A stretch of 64,000 nt of DNA from an uncultured Lachnospiraceae bacterium (lineage in GTDB: Bacteria; Bacillota; Clostridia; Lachnospirales; Lachnospiraceae). Shown piece after piece: positions 44,219 to 53,465 of this stretch; the stretch's first letter is position 1; each line of letters begins with the position of its first letter. Where the stretch lies: contig CAJTPM010000002.1 of the NCBI GenBank assembly GCA_910578085.1, positions 121,934-185,933 on the forward strand, given 5' to 3'. The notes beneath the pieces are model-generated. The model was not told the DNA's origin. It searched no databases and saw nothing but the letters and a program-made list of their open reading frames with translations. A program made the position numbers and the translations under genes.

Positions 44219-46278
44219 TGTTTGGTTCTGAGTTGCCATCATGGAGACAAATATTTACAAATAAATATAATAAAAAAGAGAGGGGGCATTTTTGCGGAAA
44301 TAGCGATGATCTGATATGGACATCTCAAACGGCCATTTCTGTAAGACTTATTATTGAAAATTATCAGTTGGTAATGGAGAGGGATGTAATCAGGCTTTGG
44401 CTTCCGGATTTTTTTTGTGCAGAAACGGAACAATTATTTAAGAAAGACAAAATACAGATTGATTATTATCCGATAACTGAGAAATTTGAGCCTGACTGGA
44501 AAATTTTAAAGAAAATGGCGGCTGAGTCTGTGGGAGATATATTTGTCTTTGTACATTATTTTGGAGTATATCATGACATAAATATTGCAAAAGAATTTTG
44601 CAAAAGAAATGATATGCTGTTGATAGAGGACTGTGCCCATGTTCTTTATAACTCAGGAAAATTTGGAGTAAAAGGAGATTTTACTGTTTACAGTCCGCAT
44701 AAGATACTGCCGGTATGTGATGGGGGAATCATCAGATATAATGAAAAAGATGAAAGAATACAGAAAGTAGTAGATGGTATAAAGAAGCAGCTGGAAGAGG
44801 AAGTGAGAGCTGGAAATTGTGTAAGTTGGCGGGTAAAAAAAGCTCTGCAAAAAATAATTAAAGTCAGAAGATCAACAGTTTTTAAAGTAGGGCCTCATTT
44901 TTCAGATGAAAAGGCAGTAACTGAGAATGAGGTGAGGCTGGGGATAAGCAGATGGTCTTATAATACACTCTCCGGATACTCATATACGGAAATTAAAAAA
45001 ATTGCTTTTACCAGAAAAATGAACCTTGATACAATGAACTATATTGTTGACTGGCTGTTACCGGAGGCAGAACCGGTGATGACAGATGATGTGGTATGCC
45101 CCTATGCGGCGTTGTACTCTATCGAAAAAATAAAGGATAAACAAGGTGCTGTAAAGAAACTGGAAAGGGCAGGCCTGTTGGTGACTTTCTGGCCGACACT
45201 CCCTGGCGGGATAAAGCAGATGAAAGATAAGAGTATAGCAGCGGATATGTCGGAAAATCTGCTCGTTATACCGATCCATCAGGGAATGACACCTCAGTAT
45301 ATGTTGAACAGGTACTTACCTGGAATTAAGAAGGAGAAGACAAAGTACAGGTTTGAAAAGCTGAGCGGCAGTATGGGGGAGAGAGAAATATGGGAAAACA
45401 TGAAAGATATTGTGAGGAATAATATTCCGCAGGACTGGGTGTATGGAGTAACGAAGAGCGAAATAGAAAAAAAGGATTTATGTAGATATAGAATCTATAA
45501 TTTCAGCGGTGATTGTATTGGGATGATACAGGCATTGATAGAAAAGCGGCATGGGATAAAATATGCGGTAAGAGTTAACCGTGGACCGATAATGATAAAA
45601 AAGTATAATGTTGCAGAAATTATATTTCAGGTAATGGATCAGTTTAGAAAGATGATGAGACCATTGCCCTTTTTTTATGCACCTAATTTAGAGTTTACAC
45701 CATATCATATGCATCTGGCATGTTCCTACGGGTGGAAATGCTGGAATAGATTTGGCTTTCCATCAGGAACTATGAATCTCGAGGAATCGGAGGAAGCGCT
45801 TCGTAAAAAGCTGGACAGTAAATGGCGAAATCAGCTGACTGCGGCAGAAAAAAAGAAACTGACAGTAAGAAATGATAATGCGGGATATAAGGAGTTTTTA
45901 AAGATTTATCGTACGGACCAGAAAGAAAAGGGATACGTGGGAATTCCTGAGGCTATACTCAATTATTTATTTGATTTAGAAGATTCTCCGCTGGAATCAT
46001 ATTATGTGGAAGATGAAGCGGGGAAGGTTATGGCGTTTGACATAATATATTGCCAATGCAAAACAGCACATTATCTTGTTGGATGGAACAGCAATGAAGG
46101 AAGAAAATTGTATTTGAATAATTTGTTGTTGTTTAATGTGGTAATTTCTTTGAAGCAAAAAGGAATAAAACAATTTGATCTGGGAGGGATTGAGTATATC
46201 CATACAGAAGATGTTGCTAGATTTAAAGATGGGATGCGGCCTGAGAAATACCAACTGATGGGGGAATTTGTCAGGTGA
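44218..46278 (+). CDS. DegT-aminotransferase-like / FemAB(GNAT)-like fusion
   Basis: 686 residues. Residues 1-380 follow the DegT/AHBA-synthase fold: SQTAISVRLII, LPDFFCAETEQLF, LLIEDCAH (Asp138 for the cofactor nitrogen) and VYSPHKILPVCDGG with Lys162 at the Schiff-base position. From about 390 on comes a FemAB/BioF2-like acyl-transferase region, with WRNQLTAAEKK, YRTDQKEKGY, YLVGWNSNEG and FDLGGIEY-like strands. The start shares a base with the previous stop. The pair deacetylase plus this gene could exchange an acetyl group for an amino-acyl or other acyl group. Both halves are recognised only by pattern. The fusion itself is unusual. Confidence 0.7.
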   Translation: MFGSELPSWRQIFTNKYNKKERGHFCGNSDDLIWTSQTAISVRLIIENYQLVMERDVIRLWLPDFFCAETEQLFKKDKIQIDYYPITEKFEPDWKILKKMAAESVGDIFVFVHYFGVYHDINIAKEFCKRNDMLLIEDCAHVLYNSGKFGVKGDFTVYSPHKILPVCDGGIIRYNEKDERIQKVVDGIKKQLEEEVRAGNCVSWRVKKALQKIIKVRRSTVFKVGPHFSDEKAVTENEVRLGISRWSYNTLSGYSYTEIKKIAFTRKMNLDTMNYIVDWLLPEAEPVMTDDVVCPYAALYSIEKIKDKQGAVKKLERAGLLVTFWPTLPGGIKQMKDKSIAADMSENLLVIPIHQGMTPQYMLNRYLPGIKKEKTKYRFEKLSGSMGEREIWENMKDIVRNNIPQDWVYGVTKSEIEKKDLCRYRIYNFSGDCIGMIQALIEKRHGIKYAVRVNRGPIMIKKYNVAEIIFQVMDQFRKMMRPLPFFYAPNLEFTPYHMHLACSYGWKCWNRFGFPSGTMNLEESEEALRKKLDSKWRNQLTAAEKKKLTVRNDNAGYKEFLKIYRTDQKEKGYVGIPEAILNYLFDLEDSPLESYYVEDEAGKVMAFDIIYCQCKTAHYLVGWNSNEGRKLYLNNLLLFNVVISLKQKGIKQFDLGGIEYIHTEDVARFKDGMRPEKYQLMGEFVR

Positions 46279-46320
46279 AAAATTTATATTACAGGTGGCT
46301 TAATAACTGAAGGATAGGGC

Positions 46321-47583
46321 ATGAAAAGATTATATATATATATGTTACTGTTTTTATGGGGGTCGGGGGTTGTAGTGCCTGCAACGTGGTATATACTTAC
46401 CGGACACCATGCAAAAATATGGGGAACGCCAGACGAATATTTATGGCAGGTGGCAAAACTGATTACGGTGGTCATAGCACTGAGTATTATCATTATAGTT
46501 TTCATGCCTGATTTAAGAAAGCGAACCGAAAAGTCACTGCTGGGGCAGCGATTAGAAAGAAATACAAAAACAAATGTAGGTGTTTTTTATGTGTTTTTTC
46601 TAATAAAGTTAATAGATAATTTATGGAATTCACATAAAAGCGGTCTTACTGTTTTTGAGTGGACTATTCAGGGAGGGCCTTCGGGACGTCTTATGGGATA
46701 TCTAAGCATTTTTACGGATTTAGGCGTCCTTATGGCAATGTATTTATTGGCATATAAAAAGAATTTTAAGATTATACCTTTTATCATAGTTTACGTATTT
46801 TATACAGTGGTCAGTGGATCAAGAAGTGGAATGATGTGGGCACTTGTTATATTGATCGGGATGTTGTTCTGTGTAGAAAACAATGTGTTGAAAATTAACT
46901 TAAAGAAATATATCCCCTATATTTTAATAGGAATATTGTTAATGCCTTTTTTATATGTTGTGAGCTCGTCTCTGCGAGGGTATGAAAACTATGGGTTTGA
47001 ATATATGATTAATCAGATTGTTTCAAGGGTATCTCTCTTGGAAGACGGAGGAGTGGCTTTATGGAAAGCAGATTGCGGGAGCTGGAATGAAAGTTTGTTT
47101 TATGAGAAATACAGTCTTGTTAATCAATTTAAATGTATTGTAAATTCTTTAATGCCGGGATCTGTATTTGAACAGGATATATGGCCTAATTTGTACTATA
47201 GAGCAATTTTTTTGGGAGAAAGTATAGAGCAGTGCAGAAGTGTATATTGCTCAAATTTTTTAATACTACCGGTTTATCTGCAATTAAAATATGACAAAGC
47301 TTTAGCTGTAATTGTTTCAGTGATGCTTGTTGTGGGGTTATATATTTTACTGGCACTTTTTGAAAAATATGCCATAAGCCGAATATGTGCGATTTATATT
47401 CTGCTAGAGCTTTTTGAGTATTTTGACTGGGGATTTGTGATTGACAGGTTCAGGGCTATTGTATATACTTTTGTATTTACTTATTTTATCGCCTACCCAT
47501 TTTTAAAAACAAGGTTCAAATTTGATTTTAAGCCTGAAACTCATATAAGATATAAACATAAATTTAAGCTAAGAGGTAAATGA
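46321..47583 (+). CDS. Wzy-like oligosaccharide repeat-unit polymerase
   Basis: 420 residues with about ten to eleven hydrophobic helices and an SGSRSGMMWALVI segment (about 160-172), the G-x-R-S signature seen in O-antigen/capsule polymerases. A long extracytoplasmic loop around 215-305 is typical. It joins lipid-linked repeat units outside the membrane. The start follows TGAAGGATAGGG. Followed 1 base later by a GT2 gene. It belongs with the flippase at 51.9 kb. Confidence 0.75.
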   Translation: MKRLYIYMLLFLWGSGVVVPATWYILTGHHAKIWGTPDEYLWQVAKLITVVIALSIIIIVFMPDLRKRTEKSLLGQRLERNTKTNVGVFYVFFLIKLIDNLWNSHKSGLTVFEWTIQGGPSGRLMGYLSIFTDLGVLMAMYLLAYKKNFKIIPFIIVYVFYTVVSGSRSGMMWALVILIGMLFCVENNVLKINLKKYIPYILIGILLMPFLYVVSSSLRGYENYGFEYMINQIVSRVSLLEDGGVALWKADCGSWNESLFYEKYSLVNQFKCIVNSLMPGSVFEQDIWPNLYYRAIFLGESIEQCRSVYCSNFLILPVYLQLKYDKALAVIVSVMLVVGLYILLALFEKYAISRICAIYILLELFEYFDWGFVIDRFRAIVYTFVFTYFIAYPFLKTRFKFDFKPETHIRYKHKFKLRGK

Positions 47584-47584
47584 A

Positions 47585-48493
47585 ATGCCACATTTGTTTT
47601 CTGTAGTAACGTCTGCGTATAATGCGCAGGCGTTTATATTGCGTGCATTAGAATCTGTAAAAAATCAGACAGAAAAAGACTATGAATATATCATTATAGA
47701 TAACGGTTCAGAAGATGACACGTTTGCTATTATAAAAAGATTTGCAGAGCAAAATTCTCAAATGGATATTAAATTATATCACTTTAAAGAAAATCTGGGA
47801 ATTAGCGGGGGCAGAAATGCAGGCATAGAACGTTCAAAGGGAAAATATATTTGTTTTCTGGATGCGGATGATTACTGGTATGAGAACAAACTGGAGGAAA
47901 TAAAAGGGGCAATTCAAAAGAATCCGGATTATTCGGTATTCTGTCACTGGGAAGATCATATAAGGGGTGACAGGACGACCTTGGGAAAATACAGGCAGAT
48001 TAATAATTCTGCTCCATATGAAGATCTTCTTTTTAATGGAAACTGCTTATCTACTTCTGCGATAGTTATTAAAGAAGAATGTATAAAAGCTGTTAAAGGA
48101 TTTGATTTATCTTTACAAGCAGGGGAGGAGGATTTTGATTGCTGGTTAAGGATCGCAAGAAACGGAGCAAAATTTTTTATGATTGAAAAACCGTTAGGGG
48201 TGTGGCTGATTCGAGGAAATAGTATATCAGCAAAACATATAATTCATACGGATGCAGTAGTTGCTATGTTGGATACACATTTTGACTATTTACTTGAGAC
48301 GTCACCGGAAAAAGCGGAAATTATGAAAAAAAGAAAGCAAATTTTGGCGAGAAATTATTGTGGATGCGCACGAATGTTATCCCTCGATAAGGAGCGAAAA
48401 TTAGCGAAAAAAGTTTATGTTAAATCTTTAAAATATGATAAGGCATATTGGAAATCATATGTGGGCTTGCTTCTTAATCTGTTACATTTGTAG
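47585..48493 (+). CDS. Glycosyltransferase family 2
   Basis: 302 residues. FSVVTSAYNAQAFI (about 5-18), DNGSEDDT and the metal site FLDADDYWYE near 96-105 identify a GT2 enzyme; GEEDFDCWLRI (about 180-190) is the usual acceptor-side acidic stretch. Cytosolic. The start is coupled to the polymerase stop (AGAGGTAAATGAA). Sugar unknown. Confidence 0.87.
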   Translation: MPHLFSVVTSAYNAQAFILRALESVKNQTEKDYEYIIIDNGSEDDTFAIIKRFAEQNSQMDIKLYHFKENLGISGGRNAGIERSKGKYICFLDADDYWYENKLEEIKGAIQKNPDYSVFCHWEDHIRGDRTTLGKYRQINNSAPYEDLLFNGNCLSTSAIVIKEECIKAVKGFDLSLQAGEEDFDCWLRIARNGAKFFMIEKPLGVWLIRGNSISAKHIIHTDAVVAMLDTHFDYLLETSPEKAEIMKKRKQILARNYCGCARMLSLDKERKLAKKVYVKSLKYDKAYWKSYVGLLLNLLHL

Positions 48494-48538
48494 AATGAAA
48501 AACTGATTTGAATCAAAGCGAAAATCACAGGGGGACAA

Positions 48539-49318
48539 ATGAAAGTTGTAATTTTAGCTGGAGGTTATGGAACCAGAATATCTGAGGAATCTCATTTAAA
48601 ACCAAAGCCTATGATAGAAATAGGAGAGATGCCGATCTTATGGCATATTATGAAAGGGTATTCCTTTTATGGTTTTAATGAATTTATTATCTGTGCCGGG
48701 TATAAACAACATATGATTAAAGAATGGTTTTCTGACTATTTTTTGCATACATCGGATATAACTTTTGACTTTACCGCAGATGATAAAGTTATTGTGCATA
48801 ATAAACATGTGGAGCCATGGAAAGTAACGGTTGTCGATACAGGGCTAAATACAATGACTGGGGGACGGATTAAGCAGGTAAAAGAATATGTTGGTGAAGA
48901 GACTTTTATGATTACCTATGGAGATGCCGTAGGGAATGTGAACATGGAAGAGCTGTTGACGTATCATAAAAAAAATAGGAAAACAGGAACGATTTCGGTA
49001 TGTAATTTCAGTCAGAATAAAGGTATTCTTGAAATCGGGAATAACGGGGAGGTAAACGCATTTCGAGAAAAATCGGAGCTGGACAGTGATCTGATAAATA
49101 TTGGGTTTATGGTGATGGAACCACAAATATTCAATTATATAGATGGAGACCAGACCGTATTTGAGAAAGAACCCATGCAATGGCTTATCAAAGAAAAACA
49201 ACTCCAATCATATATACATAAAGGATTTTGGCAGTGTATGGATACATTAAGAGAAAAACAGAGACTTGAGAAATTGTGGGCGGCGGGAAATGCCCCGTGG
49301 AAAGTTTGGAGAGATTAA
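48539..49318 (+). CDS. rfbF: Glucose-1-phosphate cytidylyltransferase
   Basis: 259 residues, the family length. LAGGYGTRISEESHLKPKPM (residues 6-25) is the nucleotide-binding site of sugar nucleotidylyltransferases, with the variant typical of RfbF; GDAVGNV (about 123-129) holds a metal-binding Asp. It makes CDP-glucose from CTP and glucose-1-phosphate. The start follows CAGGGGGAC. It is followed 2 bases later by the CDP-glucose 4,6-dehydratase gene. First step of a CDP-6-deoxyhexose pathway. Confidence 0.93.
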   Translation: MKVVILAGGYGTRISEESHLKPKPMIEIGEMPILWHIMKGYSFYGFNEFIICAGYKQHMIKEWFSDYFLHTSDITFDFTADDKVIVHNKHVEPWKVTVVDTGLNTMTGGRIKQVKEYVGEETFMITYGDAVGNVNMEELLTYHKKNRKTGTISVCNFSQNKGILEIGNNGEVNAFREKSELDSDLINIGFMVMEPQIFNYIDGDQTVFEKEPMQWLIKEKQLQSYIHKGFWQCMDTLREKQRLEKLWAAGNAPWKVWRD

Positions 49319-49320
49319 AT

Positions 49321-50376
49321 ATGTTTGATGTGGAGTTTTACAGGGGAAAGAAAGTATTTATAACAGGGCATACAGGTTTTAAAGGTTCGTGGCTTTGCAG
49401 ACTATTAGTGAACACAGGAGCAGATGTAACTGGTTATGCATTGCGTCCACCTACAGATCCTGCATTATTTGAAATTGCCAAGCTTGATAAACAAATGCAT
49501 TCTGTTATTGGAGATATTCGAGATTACGCATTATTAAAAAAAATCTTTGATGAAGCAAAACCGGAAATAGTAATACATCTGGCGGCGCAGCCGATTGTTC
49601 GAGACAGCTATAAAAATCCCTTATATACTTACGAGACAAATGTAATGGGTACAGTTAATATTCTGGAATGTGTGCGAAACAGCACACATGTCAGATCTTT
49701 TTTAAATGTGACCACTGATAAAGTATATAAAAATAGAGAATGGGAATGGGGATATAGGGAAAATGAGGAATTAAATGGTTATGATCCATATTCTAATTCA
49801 AAGTCCTGTTCTGAGCTGGTGACAAGTTCATATAAAAACAGTTTTTTTGGTGACGGGAAAGTGGCAATTTCTACGGCCAGAGCAGGTAACGTTATTGGGG
49901 GTGGAGATTTTGCAAATGACAGGATTATTCCGGATTGTATTCGCACAGCAATGAAAAAAAAGGAAATTATAGTCAGGAATCCATATTCAGTTCGACCTTA
50001 TCAGCATGTATTAGAACCACTATATGTTTATTTGATGATAGCCGGAGAACAGTATATGGATGGAAGATATGCCGATTGCTATAATGTCGGACCGGATGAG
50101 GCCGATTGTTTTGAAACTGGTATGTTAGTAGATCTGTTCGTAGATAAATGGGGAGAAGGAATAAAATGGAAAAGTCAGTGCGATGGTGGGCCCCCGGAAG
50201 CTAATTTTTTGAAGCTTGAGTGCTCAAAAGTGAAAAATGTTTTTGGATGGAAACCAAAATGGAATCTGGAAATGGCCGTTGAAAAGGTAGTAGAGTGGAC
50301 AAAAAGCTGGATGCGGGGAGAGGATATTACGGTCTGCATGGATAAACAGATAAAAGAATTTTTGCAATATAGATGA
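49321..50376 (+). CDS. rfbG: CDP-glucose 4,6-dehydratase
   Basis: 351 residues from ATG 49321, which follows TTGGAGAG; a longer frame would overlap rfbF. An SDR enzyme with GHTGFKGSWL (about 15-24), TTDKVYKN and the Y-x3-K pair YSNSKS near 158. The sequence pattern YALRPPTDPALFE is typical of RfbG. It turns CDP-glucose into CDP-4-keto-6-deoxyglucose. Next come a reductase/epimerase-like gene and an RmlC-like gene; no RfbH dehydratase is seen, so 3,6-dideoxy sugars are not expected. Confidence 0.93.
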   Translation: MFDVEFYRGKKVFITGHTGFKGSWLCRLLVNTGADVTGYALRPPTDPALFEIAKLDKQMHSVIGDIRDYALLKKIFDEAKPEIVIHLAAQPIVRDSYKNPLYTYETNVMGTVNILECVRNSTHVRSFLNVTTDKVYKNREWEWGYRENEELNGYDPYSNSKSCSELVTSSYKNSFFGDGKVAISTARAGNVIGGGDFANDRIIPDCIRTAMKKKEIIVRNPYSVRPYQHVLEPLYVYLMIAGEQYMDGRYADCYNVGPDEADCFETGMLVDLFVDKWGEGIKWKSQCDGGPPEANFLKLECSKVKNVFGWKPKWNLEMAVEKVVEWTKSWMRGEDITVCMDKQIKEFLQYR

Positions 50377-50408
50377 AAGACACAATTATTATCAAAGGAA
50401 CAGGGAAA

Positions 50409-51350
50409 ATGAAAAAAGTAATAGTGACCGGAGCAAATGGTTTTGTAGGAAGGGAACTCCTTCGAATATTAAGTGATAGGGGCATAAAGGTATATGCGAT
50501 TATTAGAGACAGGGAGGAAAATATAGAGAAGATAAGAAAACTACCCAATATTTCAATTGTGTATTGTGAGATGGAACACATAGAGATGTTGCCGGAGATG
50601 ATAAAAGACAGAGATATAGATGTGTGTTTCCATTTGGCATGGGCAGGCTCGTTTGGAGATTCGCGGGCGGATTATTTGTTACAGCTCAGAAATATCGAAT
50701 ATTCTATGAGAATGGTAGAGGTAATGGCACAAATGAGAACTAAAAGATTTGTGGGTGCCGGGACATTAGCAGAGAAGGATGTTCTGAATTACCATCCTAC
50801 GGACGGAGCGGCACCAAATGTGGTAAGTATATATGGGACAGCGAAAATAGCCACACATTTTATGACAAAAGCGGAATGTACCAAGCTGGGGGTAGAGCAT
50901 ATTTGGTGTTATTTATCAAATACTTTTGGTGTGGGAAATACGACGAATAATTTCGTAAATATGGCTGTCAGAATGATGCTGGAGGGGAAGAAAGCTGAAT
51001 TTACTCCTGGAGAGCAGATATATGATTTTATGTATATTACGGATACAGCCAAAGCGATATATGCAGCTGCGGAAAAAGGTAATACTAATACAGCATACTA
51101 TCTGGGGAGTGGAAAACAAAGAAAGCTGAAAGAGTATGTTCGTATAATTAGAGATGCCGTTGATCCGGATATTCCGTTATATTTTGGTGCGATTCCATTC
51201 CGGGGGATAACATTGTCGGAAGAAAGTTATGATGCATCCAAACTGATGGATGATACAGGATTTTGCGCAGAAATAAGTTTTGAGGATGGAATTACTAAAA
51301 CAATAAACTGGCTAAAAGAAGAGGGGATAGCGCAAGATGCAACGGTTTGA
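50409..51350 (+). CDS. NAD-dependent epimerase/reductase (SDR), probably acting on a CDP-sugar
   Basis: 313 residues from ATG 50409, with AAAGGAACAGGG before it; an ATG at 50373 overlaps rfbG and has no site. KKVIVTGANGFVGREL (2-17) is the Rossmann loop, and Ser/Tyr/Lys catalysis is suggested by GAGTLAEKD and YGTAKIA (Y-x3-K near 140). It probably reduces the 4-keto group of CDP-4-keto-6-deoxyhexose, after 3,5-epimerisation by the next gene product. The overlap with that gene (14 bases) supports a joint task. Exact product is open: a CDP-6-deoxyhexose. Confidence 0.8.
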   Translation: MKKVIVTGANGFVGRELLRILSDRGIKVYAIIRDREENIEKIRKLPNISIVYCEMEHIEMLPEMIKDRDIDVCFHLAWAGSFGDSRADYLLQLRNIEYSMRMVEVMAQMRTKRFVGAGTLAEKDVLNYHPTDGAAPNVVSIYGTAKIATHFMTKAECTKLGVEHIWCYLSNTFGVGNTTNNFVNMAVRMMLEGKKAEFTPGEQIYDFMYITDTAKAIYAAAEKGNTNTAYYLGSGKQRKLKEYVRIIRDAVDPDIPLYFGAIPFRGITLSEESYDASKLMDDTGFCAEISFEDGITKTINWLKEEGIAQDATV

Positions 51351-51906
51351 ATTTAAGGAATTAGAATTCCAGGGAGCGTATATCATAAAGCCTTTTTATG
51401 CGGAGGATTTTAGAGGCAGTCTGATAAAAGATTACAATGAAGAGACATTCAGGGAAAATGGAATAAGTCATAACTTAAAAGAGACATTTTATACAATTTC
51501 TAAAAAAGGTGTCATACGTGCAAGCCATTTTCAGCTTGTGAAGCAACAGGCAAAATTAGTTCGCTGTATTACCGGACATGTTTATGATGTTATTGTTGAT
51601 TTAAGACCGGCATCGTCAACTTATGGTAAGTGGAAAGGCTTCCATTTGACGGGAAATAATACAAATATGTTGCTTGTCCCTGAATATTTCGGGCATGGAT
51701 ATCTGGTGATTGAAGACTCCATTGTAAGTTATAAGTGCGCTGAATTATTTTATGGAGAAGGGGATTCTGGTATAGCATATGATGATCCTGATATAGGAAT
51801 AGTGTGGCCTTTTGAATTGATCGGAGGGAAAGAAAATCTGATTATCAGTGAAAAAGATAAAGAGTTGATGTCATTTAAAGAGTACAACGATATAGTGGGA
51901 AAATGA
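51337..51906 (+). CDS. RmlC-like cupin sugar 3,5-epimerase
   Basis: 189 residues, the family length. RASHFQ (about 53-58) holds the catalytic His that in RmlC lies in RGLHxQ, DVIVDLRPASSTYGKW follows, and VPEYFGHGYLVIED with SYKC gives the catalytic Tyr region. It would invert C3 and/or C5 of a 4-keto-6-deoxyhexose. As the upstream genes make CDP-4-keto-6-deoxyglucose, the substrate is probably CDP-linked rather than dTDP-linked; this is an inference from position. The start overlaps the previous gene, after GAGGGG. Confidence 0.85.
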   Translation: MQRFEFKELEFQGAYIIKPFYAEDFRGSLIKDYNEETFRENGISHNLKETFYTISKKGVIRASHFQLVKQQAKLVRCITGHVYDVIVDLRPASSTYGKWKGFHLTGNNTNMLLVPEYFGHGYLVIEDSIVSYKCAELFYGEGDSGIAYDDPDIGIVWPFELIGGKENLIISEKDKELMSFKEYNDIVGK

Positions 51907-53420
51907 AAAGAGATGAATTTAAAGAGCGATATGTAATAAAACTGGCGAGTTCAGTCCTGCTGGTTATATTAAATGCGTTTATTCAGCTGATTTTACCAAG
52001 GGCATTTAGTGTTGAAGAGTATGGGTATTATACATATAATCTGAATGTATTTATGTCAGTTGTCAACATAGCGACTTTATCAACTCAAAGTGCACTGGTT
52101 TCAAAATTGTCAAAAAGAAATGAAGAAATTGGGTTGATATTGTTTTATTTAAAATTCTACCTGATTATGGCATTAGTATTGAATCTGGCGGTTATTGGAT
52201 TATATATCAGCGGTTTTCTGCAGAATACGTTCGTTGGGCAAACATTATTTATTATATTATTAGGTCTGGAAGCAGCAATTATATTGAGATTGCAGACTGA
52301 CAGTATTGGCATTTTTGATGCTCTGGCGGTTTCAAGATTTCCTGCGGTGATGCAGATAATACTGAAAGCAGGCATCTGCCTTGCCGTGCTGATAAGCTAT
52401 CTGGTGGGACAGCTTAATCTTGCATGTTTTTATATTATTCAAATCCTGATGACATTTATAATTACATTCAGCATGCTCTATGAAATTATAAAAGATCAAA
52501 AGAGAAAATATTCAACCAGGGTCGATCGAGGGAACAGGATATATATTAAAGAGTTTTGGAAATTTTGCAAACCGCTCGTTTTATCAAATGTAGTTTCGCA
52601 GATGATAGTAATATTGATGAACTGGTCTCTGATGAATTGGGCAGGAGTTGTTGAGCAGGCTATATTTGGGGCGGCCTGGCAGCTTAATGCGTTAGTTTCG
52701 TACATTTTTTCTCCATATGCTGAATTGTCCAAAAGGGAGTTTGCAGTTATCTGCAATGATATAGGAGAACTGAAATACCGATATATACAATCCTTAAAAC
52801 TTATGATGTGGATCATATCATATTTTGCAATTTTTATTGGGTTTGTTTCAGAGTGGTTATTGCCAGTGGTATACGGAGACAAATATGCCGGTGCAACACT
52901 GGTTACAATATTAATTATGTTTTATACTGTTTATCAGGCTTGGGGACAAATATCGGGGGCTTTTTTGCTTGCAACAGAAAGAACAAAAATAAGTGCGGCT
53001 TTGGCTGTAATGGGGCAGCTTATTACATTTGGCCTGGTGTTTGTATTTCAGATTCCTAATTTTATCTGGCCTGCCGGACTGGGTGCTCTGGGTATTGCAT
53101 TAACTTATCTTGTATCTAATATATTAAGTGTCAGTATTTCATTATATGTTAATTCTAAAATATTAAAAACAGTATTCTGGAATAACTATTCTATACAGAT
53201 TTTACCGATATCTCTATGCAGTATTACTGCTATTTTACTGAAATGTGCAATTGATCATTTATGGAATGGAAATTCTACCATAGTATTAATTGGGAAATTA
53301 TTAATTGCAGGGATTCTATATACTGCAGTAATAGGGATTATAGTATGGATGAAACCGGAGCTGCTGGGAGTTACAAAAGAAAATTTGAGGAGAATGATTA
53401 GAAAAATCAATAAAGATTGA
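51903..53420 (+). CDS. Oligosaccharide flippase (Wzx, MOP superfamily)
   Basis: 505 residues with twelve to fourteen hydrophobic helices. The N-terminus shows ILNAFIQLILPRAFSVEEYGYYTY, the typical Wzx/RfbX opening (LPRxxxxxEYG). It moves undecaprenyl-linked repeat units across the membrane. ATGA overlap with the RmlC-like gene. It is the only flippase visible in the window; the exopolysaccharide operon at 17-34 kb has none. Confidence 0.88.
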   Translation: MKRDEFKERYVIKLASSVLLVILNAFIQLILPRAFSVEEYGYYTYNLNVFMSVVNIATLSTQSALVSKLSKRNEEIGLILFYLKFYLIMALVLNLAVIGLYISGFLQNTFVGQTLFIILLGLEAAIILRLQTDSIGIFDALAVSRFPAVMQIILKAGICLAVLISYLVGQLNLACFYIIQILMTFIITFSMLYEIIKDQKRKYSTRVDRGNRIYIKEFWKFCKPLVLSNVVSQMIVILMNWSLMNWAGVVEQAIFGAAWQLNALVSYIFSPYAELSKREFAVICNDIGELKYRYIQSLKLMMWIISYFAIFIGFVSEWLLPVVYGDKYAGATLVTILIMFYTVYQAWGQISGAFLLATERTKISAALAVMGQLITFGLVFVFQIPNFIWPAGLGALGIALTYLVSNILSVSISLYVNSKILKTVFWNNYSIQILPISLCSITAILLKCAIDHLWNGNSTIVLIGKLLIAGILYTAVIGIIVWMKPELLGVTKENLRRMIRKINKD

Positions 53421-53465
53421 TAAAATATATCGTTTATTTGAAATGATTTTTGAGGAGGAAGTAAT

